From: Cenarchaeum sp. SB0662_bin_33
Lineage (GTDB): Archaea; Thermoproteota; Nitrososphaeria; Nitrososphaerales; Nitrosopumilaceae
Direction of reading: 5' to 3'
Assembly: GCA_009840065.1 (NCBI GenBank)
Contig: VXON01000152.1
Coordinates: forward strand, 1-11,275
DNA length: 11,275 nucleotides
In this document: piece by piece, positions 1-6,597 of the stretch
Position numbering within the stretch: position 1 is the first letter of the stretch
Layout of the letters: the number at the start of each line of letters is the position of its first letter
Program-made: the position numbers and the translations under genes
Notes under the pieces: model-generated
What the model saw: only the letters and a program-made list of their open reading frames with translations
The model's database searches: none
Told to the model about the DNA's origin: nothing

Positions 1-196
1 GCCTGATACGGCAGTTTGCTGAATTGTAATTGTAGTGATTTCAAGCAGTAATACTGTACCTCAGTCTCAAACCATCATCACATATGGTGGTACCGGTCAG
101 TTTCAACACCATGTGACATAAACAGTCCTAAGAGCATGTAGTGTCATAGAATTTGGTGGTTTTACTGGATATGTTATCAGCAGCAAGCCACTATTA

Positions 197-346
197 TTAT
201 AAATTAAATATATTGTTCCCCGGCTCTGACTCGTCCAAATTCACAGGTACTAGCCACGCCCTCCATGGATTCTGTAACCGGGGAGCCTCGATGTAGCACG
301 CCTGGGTGAATACATGACTCACAGCAAACCACACGGTATATCTCAT
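197..346 (-). CDS. Possible small protein, 49 aa, unknown function
   Basis: This is an open minus-strand frame directly after pheT and in the same direction. It runs from an ATG (344-346), or the adjoining GTG (347-349), to a TAA at 197-199. The frame is also open upstream into the end of pheT. The translation is mixed in composition, with three tryptophans, an aromatic N-terminal half (MRYTVWFAVSHVFTQ) and an acidic tail containing DESEPGNN. I recognise no family and no membrane segment long enough to count. The high tryptophan content and the lack of a strong ribosome binding site argue for caution, and it could be a chance frame. If real, it would be the third gene of the pheS-pheT operon. 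Confidence 0.3.
   Translation of the reverse strand: MRYTVWFAVSHVFTQACYIEAPRLQNPWRAWLVPVNLDESEPGNNIFNL
215..286. repeat. 9-bp inverted repeat, 54-nt loop
   Basis: Positions 215-223 can pair with 278-286 (GTTCCCCGG with CCGGGGAGC). That gives nine pairs, including one G-T pair and a run of GC pairs. The enclosed sequence has no clear inner cloverleaf. It could be the closing stem of a small RNA or a structure in the pheT 3' UTR, or it could be coincidental within the 49-codon frame that covers it. Confidence 0.35.
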
Positions 347-369
347 CACGATCCGTCTGCGTGCCTGCT

Positions 370-2004
370 CTATGAGGCTGTTAGACTATCCTTATTATCA
401 AATATTAGTTCAACCTCCCAGCCGGAGACTACAATATCGTCCCGAATCTTGAATGCCTGCCTGCATTTTCTGGATATTACACCGATATGACCAATCTGCT
501 GTGTGCCACTCATGATACGGGCGGACTGGCCCATCTCATATGGGGCTACGTTATAGGGGGGCGTCTTTATCTTTATACCCATATTACTATACAATACCGC
601 TAGTAGTATGGATTTTGCCTCAGAGTATGTCGAGTCCTTGTATGCCGTCACGCAGGCCAGGTGCGTGTGCTCTGTTATGGCGCCCCCTTCCATGTCAAAT
701 ACCACGCCGTATTCATACAGCCTGTGTGGATAGGGCTCGTGTATGTTATGTGAGAGATTCTCCATTAGGCCGGGCAGCAGGGCACCCCGTAGTACAGTAT
801 GCGATTGACTCTTGGGGTTGGCAACCAGTATTTTGGGAGCGGAACCCCCCTGCGAGAGTATTGTATCACTACTCAGACACGAGTTCATCACCTGTGTATA
901 TCCAAGACCAGTCATTGTGCTCCCCAGGGCGGTGGTGATATCAGTTCCGCCTGCCGCACCGATGCCAGGCATGGTGGGTATTATTTTATCGATGCCATAC
1001 CCCAAGGCCACCTCCTCTACAATATCCATGACACCAAGTATGTCCATTCTGTACGGGGGCACAATACACATGATTTTGTTATAGTCTGCCACAGCCCCCA
1101 GCCGGGCCCGTTTTATGCACTGTGTGGTCTCCTCCATACTCATGTCCAGTCCAAGTATGCGGTTTGACATTGTATGATCAAAGGATATCCTACGTGGTGC
1201 CAGGGGAGGAGTTCGGTTTGTACCTCCACTTATATCCACATGCTCAAGTGTATAGCCGGCGGTCTGCAATGTTACTGCAATAATGGATAGTACCCCCTCC
1301 ACATCGGCCTGGTTGAACCCGGTTACATCAACAAAGAGATTCCTAGTGGAACTGGTCACCTCCGTGTGGCTGGAGTTTATTATGGGCGGCATGGAGGCCG
1401 TTGTACAGTTCTTATCCAGTATTATCGGCATGCTGTGATGGTTCTGTGCTAGGTGGCCATACTGCATGCCCTGCTCTGTCTTTGCCATTATGTCATGTAT
1501 GGGCATGGCATCCGTACTTCCCAATGGAGCAAACTCAAAATCCCTGCCTACGGTCGTATACAGTAGGGGGAATTGTATCTTGTCCGCATCATGTATGCCT
1601 ATAGCCACCCGCTGGCGCCGCCTGCCCGGACCATGGTGCAGGTCCTCCTGCATGTATATCAGCTGTCGTATTGTGTAATCATCCAGTGTGTGGCCCTTGG
1701 CTAGTATTCCCGTTATGCTCGGACGCACACTAGATACGCTGTCATGTACTCGCATATTGTACTGGGCCGGTTCGATCTCCATCTTCACCATGCCCGTATG
1801 AATATCCAGTATGCCCTGCAGGCCCAGTGCTATGCCAAATTCAGTAGAGTAGTCAAACCTGTTCGGGCTGTACTCTACACTCACAGCATCACCATCCTGA
1901 TGCTCTATGTCTAGGCCAAGAAACGGTAGTCTGTCCCGTATTGTATCGACGGGGGCGCCCACCAGTTCAGAGAGCCGGCCATACGATAATGTGACTACCG
2001 GTAT
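370..2004 (-). CDS. pheT: Phenylalanyl-tRNA synthetase beta subunit
   Basis: PheT is the beta subunit of the cytosolic PheRS heterotetramer. It carries the editing site and supports the alpha-subunit active site. With the start proposed here it has 544 residues, normal for archaeal PheT. The N-terminal domain covers about 1-75, the B3/B4 editing-type region about 95-255, and B5 about 270-345, with the conserved stretch PPYRMDILGVMDIVEEVALG at about 316-335. A degenerate class II core fills the C-terminus. The only standard in-frame start is GTG at 1960-1962, but that removes 14 residues of the archaeal N-terminus (PVVTLSYGRLSELV). The conserved reading begins at ATA, 2002-2004, seven bases after GAGGTG (2012-2017). 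It overlaps the end of pheS by about 10 nt. One oddity is Phe50 in NRFD, where most relatives have NRPD. Identity is certain; the start is inferred. Confidence 0.95.
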   Translation of the reverse strand: MPVVTLSYGRLSELVGAPVDTIRDRLPFLGLDIEHQDGDAVSVEYSPNRFDYSTEFGIALGLQGILDIHTGMVKMEIEPAQYNMRVHDSVSSVRPSITGILAKGHTLDDYTIRQLIYMQEDLHHGPGRRRQRVAIGIHDADKIQFPLLYTTVGRDFEFAPLGSTDAMPIHDIMAKTEQGMQYGHLAQNHHSMPIILDKNCTTASMPPIINSSHTEVTSSTRNLFVDVTGFNQADVEGVLSIIAVTLQTAGYTLEHVDISGGTNRTPPLAPRRISFDHTMSNRILGLDMSMEETTQCIKRARLGAVADYNKIMCIVPPYRMDILGVMDIVEEVALGYGIDKIIPTMPGIGAAGGTDITTALGSTMTGLGYTQVMNSCLSSDTILSQGGSAPKILVANPKSQSHTVLRGALLPGLMENLSHNIHEPYPHRLYEYGVVFDMEGGAITEHTHLACVTAYKDSTYSEAKSILLAVLYSNMGIKIKTPPYNVAPYEMGQSARIMSGTQQIGHIGVISRKCRQAFKIRDDIVVSGWEVELIFDNKDSLTAS

Positions 2005-3374
2005 ATGGGAACACCTCGCAGCCAGTCCAGTCCGTTCCTGTAAAATTCACGAACATCATCCAGTTGGTATCGCATCATGGCTATCCTCTCAATGCCACCA
2101 CCCCAGGCCAGAACCGGCCCCTTTATGCCCAGCGGTCCCGTAACCTCGGGGCGGAATATTCCCATGCCGAAGAGCTCAACCCACTTTCCAAGTCTCTCGT
2201 TATACACCATAGACTGCAGTGAGGGCTCCGTATACGGAAAGAATGTGGGCCAAAATTTTACTCTCTTTAATCCAATTTTATTATAAAATTCACGCTGTAT
2301 TCCCATCAGGTCCCTCAGCGATACGTTCGGGCCAACAACCACGCCCTCCACCTGATGAAACTCCACCAGATGCTTGTAGCTGGGTTTTTCGTTACGGAAC
2401 ACCCTACCCAAGGAGAATATGCGGGCATTCTGAGGATTGGTTAGTGCCAAGTGCCGTATCGTAACACAGGTGTTGTGTGTGCGCAGTACCGGTTTTGTTG
2501 CCACATCATAGTCCCATACATATCGCCAACACTCATTATGTATTTTGGCCACATCTTTTGGATTTATGGGGTTTGTATCCACCCTTACATCTCGCACATA
2601 GAAGGTATCCTGCATCTCCCGAGCAGGATGATCCTGGGGCGTAAACAGGGCATCAAAGTTCCAAAAGCTGGGCTGCACCATACTGCCATGAATCTCATCA
2701 AAGCCCAGCGTGACAAATATCTCACGTATCTCCGATATTATATCATATAGAGGGTGCGTCCGTGCCGCATATGACGCTGCGACATCAGCCTCCACGTTCA
2801 TGCCCCGTGGGGTGTCCTGGTTCTGCCTCTGTATGGCCTGCTTTAGAATTTCTCCTGATGACAGCATATATGATGCCGGCGACATCCTAGATGCGACAAA
2901 GCCGGGCCGCTTTGAGAACGATCTGCCGACCCTGTCGGCATCAACGCCATTATCCCAGTCCAGCTGTAGTGTTGTATGATCAGGGATCACATCAGGGTAG
3001 TGTATAATGATTGGCCGGCCTCCATCCATGCGTATCCAGTTGTTTTTACGACATATGCCGACTGCAGGCCCCCAGTCTGATTTTAGTATATCACGTATGG
3101 CATCTGGTGGCATGCCGCTCCTTATCAACTCCATCAGACGTTGCTCAGGAAGCCCATCCTTCTTAGCCCTTTGGCCTTCGGGGCCCAGATATAGTATCTG
3201 CCTTGGAGGGCTGCTCTGCCGTATATCCCCCTTTTGCAGCAGCCATTCCGTAGCCCGCCTTGCCTGGTCTGTCTCTATTCCGGCATTTTTGGCCATCTCA
3301 GGTATTGTATATGATATGTTTATCTTCATGTGTAAAATTATAGCATCCTCAAGGGGGTGGTATATGGAATCCAT
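1995..3374 (-). CDS. pheS: Phenylalanyl-tRNA synthetase alpha subunit
   Basis: PheS is the catalytic class II subunit that makes Phe-tRNA(Phe) from Phe, ATP and tRNA. It has 459 residues from the ATG at 3372-3374. Residues about 8-120 form the archaeal/eukaryotic winged-helix tRNA/DNA-binding-like region. The class II core follows: a motif 1 region about 218-250 (GFDEIHGSMVQPSFWNFDAL), motif 2 about 326-344 (VFRNEKPSYKHLVEFHQVEG), and motif 3 near 425-430 (WGGGIER). A TTG three codons further upstream is in frame, but the ATG fits the family better and lies about 26 bp from the shared TATA box. pheT follows with a short overlap, so the two subunits are translationally linked. The SYKHL variant within motif 2 differs from the common DATHL form and may be lineage-specific. 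Confidence 0.95.
   Translation of the reverse strand: MDSIYHPLEDAIILHMKINISYTIPEMAKNAGIETDQARRATEWLLQKGDIRQSSPPRQILYLGPEGQRAKKDGLPEQRLMELIRSGMPPDAIRDILKSDWGPAVGICRKNNWIRMDGGRPIIIHYPDVIPDHTTLQLDWDNGVDADRVGRSFSKRPGFVASRMSPASYMLSSGEILKQAIQRQNQDTPRGMNVEADVAASYAARTHPLYDIISEIREIFVTLGFDEIHGSMVQPSFWNFDALFTPQDHPAREMQDTFYVRDVRVDTNPINPKDVAKIHNECWRYVWDYDVATKPVLRTHNTCVTIRHLALTNPQNARIFSLGRVFRNEKPSYKHLVEFHQVEGVVVGPNVSLRDLMGIQREFYNKIGLKRVKFWPTFFPYTEPSLQSMVYNERLGKWVELFGMGIFRPEVTGPLGIKGPVLAWGGGIERIAMMRYQLDDVREFYRNGLDWLRGVPIYR
2012..2017 (-). promoter_or_regulatory. Shine-Dalgarno site for pheT
   Basis: The minus strand reads GAGGTG here, a perfect match to the archaeal anti-Shine-Dalgarno sequence CACCTC. It lies within the last codons of pheS, seven bases before the ATA that opens the conserved PheT N-terminus. 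No comparable site precedes the GTG at 1962. This placement is the main sequence evidence for the ATA start. Confidence 0.6.
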
Positions 3375-3393
3375 AATGCGCAAGGCTCGAATA

Positions 3394-3404
3394 CTTTTTT
3401 AAAG
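3394..3404. promoter_or_regulatory. Shared bidirectional TATA box, pheS/trpS
   Basis: CTTTTTTAAAG is nearly self-complementary, and each strand reads as an archaeal TATA box. Its centre (about 3400) is about 26 bp from the pheS ATG (3374) on the minus strand and about 26 bp from the trpS ATG (3426) on the plus strand. That is the classical distance from TATA box to transcription start, so both mRNAs would be leaderless. The whole divergent gap is only 51 bp. Confidence 0.6.
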
Positions 3405-3425
3405 CTTTCAAAAAAAATTTAATGC

Positions 3426-4553
3426 ATGGATAGGGATTTTATTCTGACGCCTTGGGAGTCGGAGGGAGACATAGATTATACAAGGTTGGTTGAGAGGTTT
3501 GGATTAAATGTAATATCCAATGAAATGCGGTATCGTGTCGCAGATACTGCCGGCGAGGATCATTTTTTATTGCGAAGAAAGATATTCTTCTCGCACAGAG
3601 ACCTTGGTGTAATATTAAACTCGCACCAAAGTGGCCCGGGCTTTTTTCTGTATACAGGCCGGGGCCCATCCGGTAACACACACATAGGGCATCTGATACC
3701 ATGGGTGTTTGCGCAGTGGCTGCAGAAAAATTTTGATGTGACCATGTACTTTCAGCTTACAGACGATGAAAAGTTTTACAGGGACGCTGGGCTGTCCCTG
3801 GATGATACGTATAATCTAGCCCTACAGAATGCCCGGGACTTTGCGGCGCTGGGCTTTGATCCTAACAAGACCCACATACTGATAAACTCACGGCACATGG
3901 GAACATTATATCCACTAGCGGCGCAGGCGGCAAAAAAGATAAACTACTCCAATACAAAGGCATCCTTTGGTTTTGGAAATGATACTAACATAGGCATGAT
4001 ATTTTATACGGCACTGCAGTCGGCGCCCTGTTTTTTGGAGAGAAAGCCGGTTCTCATACCCCTGGGCGTGGACCAGGATCCCCACTTTAGGCTTACCCGC
4101 GATATTGCACCTATACTGAAATACCCAAAACCCGCGCTAATACACAATATTATGATTCCCTCACTGGCCGGCTCCAAAAATAAAATGTCTGCATCCCAGA
4201 AAAACTCGGCGGTATACACAACAGATACACCAAATCAGATACGAAAAAAAATAAACAAGTATGCGTATTCTGGAGGACAGGAGAGTGTTGCCAAGCACCG
4301 CGAATTGGGCGGTAATACGCAGACGGATGTCTCGTTTCTATACCTGTGGATGTTCTTTGAACCGGATGACGTTAAAATTAACAATATTAAAAAAGAGTAC
4401 GAGTCCGGTTCCATGCTGAGTGGCGAGCTAAAACAGATTTTAATAGAAAAAATGACCAAATATATGGAGATACATCAAAATCGCCGGGAGTCCGTAGATA
4501 TTGGGGAGTATATTTTTGATGAGGTCGAATATAAGAATAAAATGCGCCGATAA
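3426..4553 (+). CDS. trpS: Tryptophanyl-tRNA synthetase, archaeal/eukaryotic type
   Basis: TrpRS is a class I synthetase that makes Trp-tRNA(Trp) in the cytosol. It has 375 residues, within the archaeal range. The Rossmann signature is GPSGNTHIGH (HIGH at 86-89). LTDDEKF follows at 111-117, a hallmark of the archaeal/eukaryotic TrpRS branch. GVDQDPHFRLTRD (about 214-226) belongs to the Trp site, and KMSAS at 253-257 replaces KMSKS, as is usual in this branch. These features separate it from TyrRS. The ATG at 3426 is about 26 bp downstream of the shared TATA box, consistent with a leaderless mRNA. The last 35 bp are overlapped in another frame by the next small gene. Confidence 0.95.
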   Translation: MDRDFILTPWESEGDIDYTRLVERFGLNVISNEMRYRVADTAGEDHFLLRRKIFFSHRDLGVILNSHQSGPGFFLYTGRGPSGNTHIGHLIPWVFAQWLQKNFDVTMYFQLTDDEKFYRDAGLSLDDTYNLALQNARDFAALGFDPNKTHILINSRHMGTLYPLAAQAAKKINYSNTKASFGFGNDTNIGMIFYTALQSAPCFLERKPVLIPLGVDQDPHFRLTRDIAPILKYPKPALIHNIMIPSLAGSKNKMSASQKNSAVYTTDTPNQIRKKINKYAYSGGQESVAKHRELGGNTQTDVSFLYLWMFFEPDDVKINNIKKEYESGSMLSGELKQILIEKMTKYMEIHQNRRESVDIGEYIFDEVEYKNKMRR

Positions 4554-4809
4554 ATACGAGGCGCAGAAACTCTGTAGCATGATACTGGTAGAGGGGGACA
4601 CATATATCGTGTCCATTCTAAATATAATACATAATGAAATGATCATAGTCCTCAGGGACCATTCGGCACACAGCATAATGCTGTATAGTCACATGGAGGC
4701 CGAAAAACTGGCGGCACACATGCAGTATGTCTTTGATGGGGTCCACTACATATCAGATGCAGACATAATAGATGATGATACTGTTCTGATACGGTTTGGG
4801 GCAAGATAA
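4519..4809 (+). CDS. Small conserved-looking protein of unknown function, 96 aa
   Basis: I do not recognise this gene. The ATG at 4519 lies inside trpS, in a different frame, so the two overlap by 35 bp, an arrangement typical of translational coupling. GGGGAG at 4503-4508 sits ten bases before it and supports this start over the TTG at 4501. The 96-residue product is soluble-looking. It alternates hydrophobic runs with charged residues (DKYEAQKLC, VLRDHSAH, MEAEKLAAHMQYVFDG) and ends in an acidic stretch ADIIDDDTVLIRFGAR. No signal peptide, metal-binding cluster or membrane helix is visible. Co-transcription with trpS is likely. Codon use (ATA, AGG, CTG) resembles that of its neighbours, which supports a genuine gene. 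Confidence 0.7.
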   Translation: MRSNIRIKCADKYEAQKLCSMILVEGDTYIVSILNIIHNEMIIVLRDHSAHSIMLYSHMEAEKLAAHMQYVFDGVHYISDADIIDDDTVLIRFGAR

Positions 4810-4820
4810 TTATTTGAGTA

Positions 4821-4849
4821 ATTTTAATTTAATTATTTGTTATTTTTTG
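4821..4849 (+). terminator. T-rich terminator after the trpS operon
   Basis: Within 40 bases of the stop codon at 4807-4809 there are several T tracts, including a run of six at 4843-4848. No hairpin precedes them. Oligo-T stretches of this kind are the usual archaeal termination signal. Confidence 0.4.
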
Positions 4850-4874
4850 TATCTAATTAAGTCAAATATAGTTC

Positions 4875-5028
4875 CCAAATAAAAATTGTATTTTACGCAT
4901 GGATGGTATGCTGGCCTGACTACATATGTATATTTTTTAATAATTAATTCTATTTAGTAGATCATGCCTATTTCTCCAAATTTATAATTATTTTTTACAT
5001 ACGGATACCATGTTGACCTGACCAAGTA
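4875..5028. repeat. Diverged tandem duplication, about 102-bp period
   Basis: Copy A is at 4875-4926 and copy B at 4976-5028. Both begin CCAAAT, pass through an A/T-rich stretch ending in a T run, and contain a core (4895-4926 and 4997-5028). The cores match at 21 of 32 positions without gaps, sharing GGAT, ATG and CCTGAC. Nine of the eleven core differences are transitions, as expected for an old duplication rather than chance. Function is unknown. Confidence 0.5.
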
Positions 5029-5144
5029 CGATAAATACATACAAAATATTCACATTTACTGGTTCAATTTTGACTGATTATATTGTGAAAAAAACTTGGT
5101 CTACATAATTTTATTTCCCTAGTGCATGTAGGTTTCATCTTTGA

Positions 5145-5233
5145 GCATGCTGCGCGCAATAATGGATGCGCGACATGTATATGCCATAAGACAGTAGATA
5201 CGCCCGCTGCCACATACGCACGGGATGCGGCAG
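5145..5233 (+). ncRNA. Possible structured leader or small RNA before aspS
   Basis: A GC-rich block within an AT-rich spacer can fold into two stems. The first pairs CGCGCA (5153-5158) with TGCGCG (5167-5172) across an 8-nt loop. It is extended below a small internal loop by GCATG (5145-5149) pairing with CATGT (5174-5178). The second pairs CTGCC (5207-5211) with GGCAG (5229-5233). No known RNA family is recognised, and the strand is uncertain. A TATA-like sequence between this block and aspS suggests it is not part of the main aspS mRNA. Confidence 0.25.
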
Positions 5234-5263
5234 GATACACACAGCACCCATATGAAGCGCAAT

Positions 5264-5273
5264 GAAATTAATA
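5264..5273 (+). promoter_or_regulatory. Probable TATA box of the aspS operon
   Basis: GAAATTAATA is centred about 27 bp before the aspS ATG at 5296. The spacing fits a leaderless archaeal transcript. The match to the consensus is moderate. Confidence 0.4.
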
Positions 5274-5295
5274 CAGTTTGTAACAAGAGAGTGGT

Positions 5296-6588
5296 ATGGT
5301 AGATGAGTTAGGTAAAATACGTAGGACGCACCTCTCCTCAAGTCTGGACCCCTCGCTAGATGGCCAACGCATAACAGTGATGGGGTGGGTTACCGCCGTG
5401 CGAGTACATGGTAGTATTACATTTACCACAATTCAGGACCGGCACGGACCAATACAGATAGTGGCAAAGCGGGGAGTATGCGCAGATGAGGCTCGAAGCA
5501 TATTATCAGCACTAAAGCCTCACTCATCCATATCCATATCCGGAGAGGTGTCAAAGTCCGATCGCGCACCTGGCGGTATAGAGATAATACCGCATGAGAT
5601 TCGGGTCTTCTCGGCTGTAACAAAGACACCGCCCTTTGAGCCTGCAGCCATATCCATAAAAAACATCGATACGCGCCTAGAGTCCAGATGTATTGATTTA
5701 AGGCGGGAGCCTCTTCAGCACATATTCCGGGCACGGAGTTCCGCATTATCGGCAGTCAGAAACTATTTCTTGGATAACGACTTTACAGAGATAAATACAC
5801 CAAAGATAATTGCGTCGGCTACTGAGGGAGGGGCCGCCCTGTTTTCCATATTCTACTACGACAAGGAGGCGTTTCTAGCCCAGAGTCCACAGTTATACAA
5901 AGAGCAACTCACAATGTCCTTTGAGAGGGTGTTTGAGATTGCATCCATATTCAGGGCCGAACCATCCCGAACCAACCGGCACCTCGCCGAGGCTATATCC
6001 ATAGACTTGGAGGAGGCGTTTGTTGACTATAATGATATCATGGAACGTGTTGCCGATATAGTAATGGTTGCTGCAGATGCCGTGCGGCAGTATACGGGCT
6101 TTAAGTTTGAGCCACCAAACACAGACAGCATACCTCAGTATACGTATCAGGAGTTGTCAGAGAGAATAAAGGATGCCGGCTCAAACATGGAATGGGGCGA
6201 TGACCTGCATCCATCCTGGCTGCGCAAGATAAGACTAGAGGGATTATATTTTATCAAGGATTGGCCCATGGGACCAAAACCGTTCTATGTGAAGACGAAT
6301 GCTGAGAATCCCGACATATCGGAGTCCTTTGATCTTATGTATAACGATTTGGAGCTTTCATCAGGCAGTACTAGGATACAGGACAGACATACATTAAAGT
6401 CAAACATGCAAAAGAAGGGCATGAATGTTGACTCCTTTGAGCCTCACCTAAACGCCTTTGAGTACGGCATGCCCCCCCATGCAGGCTGCGGCATTGGCCT
6501 AGAAAGATTGATGATGGCCCTGACCAATACAGAGAATATTCGGGATGCCGTATTTTATCCCCGGGATGTGGACCGGCTAGGACCGTGA
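5296..6588 (+). CDS. aspS: Aspartyl-tRNA synthetase, probably non-discriminating (Asp/Asn)
   Basis: This is an archaeal-type class II AspRS of 430 residues, the usual length. An N-terminal OB-fold anticodon-binding domain (about 8-105) precedes the catalytic core. The core has the QSPQLYKE stretch (196-203), motif 2 FRAEPSRTNRHLAEA (219-233) and motif 3 GCGIGLERLM (397-406). In Thermococcus kodakarensis AspRS, Trp26 and Lys85 restrict the enzyme to tRNA(Asp), whereas non-discriminating enzymes have Pro at 85. By my hand alignment these positions are Thr33 and Pro92 here, which predicts charging of both tRNA(Asp) and tRNA(Asn). The downstream gatCAB genes fit this, since Asp-tRNA(Asn) must be amidated. 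The ATG at 5296 places RRTHLSS at the family's N-terminal position. The alignment is from memory of the reference protein. Confidence 0.95.
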   Translation: MVDELGKIRRTHLSSSLDPSLDGQRITVMGWVTAVRVHGSITFTTIQDRHGPIQIVAKRGVCADEARSILSALKPHSSISISGEVSKSDRAPGGIEIIPHEIRVFSAVTKTPPFEPAAISIKNIDTRLESRCIDLRREPLQHIFRARSSALSAVRNYFLDNDFTEINTPKIIASATEGGAALFSIFYYDKEAFLAQSPQLYKEQLTMSFERVFEIASIFRAEPSRTNRHLAEAISIDLEEAFVDYNDIMERVADIVMVAADAVRQYTGFKFEPPNTDSIPQYTYQELSERIKDAGSNMEWGDDLHPSWLRKIRLEGLYFIKDWPMGPKPFYVKTNAENPDISESFDLMYNDLELSSGSTRIQDRHTLKSNMQKKGMNVDSFEPHLNAFEYGMPPHAGCGIGLERLMMALTNTENIRDAVFYPRDVDRLGP

Positions 6589-6597
6589 TTGTATAAA

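Larger units (their letters stand above)
1..369. other. Spacer beyond pheT, no firm gene
   Basis: This stretch lies beyond the 3' end of pheT. Positions 1-196 are AT-rich, with frequent stops in the frames I read on both strands, and I see nothing convincing there. Positions 197-346 are richer in G and C. They hold a 49-codon open frame on the minus strand and a 9-bp inverted repeat, each described separately. No tRNA, repeat array or mobile-element end could be recognised. The left edge may cut another gene, but nothing readable supports one. Confidence 0.5.
4810..5295. other. AT-rich spacer upstream of aspS
   Basis: This 486-bp gap separates the trpS operon from the aspS-gatCAB operon. It starts with T-tract termination signals, then has an imperfect direct repeat (4875-5028). 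An AT-rich stretch follows, and then a distinctly more GC-rich block (about 5120-5260) that can form two hairpins. The aspS promoter is at the end. I found no tRNA T-arm/acceptor pair and no credible protein frame. The gap is much longer than the others in the window, so a small RNA gene or leader is possible. Confidence 0.6.

Noticed and set aside
217..284. tRNA gene with acceptor stem TCCCCGG/CCGGGGA
   Set aside because: The span is 68 nt. On neither strand is there a T-arm with a TTC-type loop next to the 3' stem, nor a D-arm or anticodon stem.
540..1167. Overlapping plus-strand frames within pheT
   Set aside because: They lie antisense to well-conserved PheT domains, and several frames overlap each other; none reads like a protein family.
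3422..3424. Alternative trpS start at the ATG four bases upstream
   Set aside because: It is out of frame with trpS and gives no extended product.
4875..5028. CRISPR-like repeats
   Set aside because: Only two diverged copies are present, with a spacing too long and a match too weak for a CRISPR array. No cas genes are nearby.
5060..5080. GGTTCAA motif resembling a tRNA T-loop
   Set aside because: No flanking T-stem or acceptor stem can be paired in this AT-rich sequence.
5135..5341. 68-codon minus-strand frame over the aspS start
   Set aside because: It covers the hairpin block and the aspS promoter, has a Cys/Tyr/His-rich composition and shows no supporting signals.
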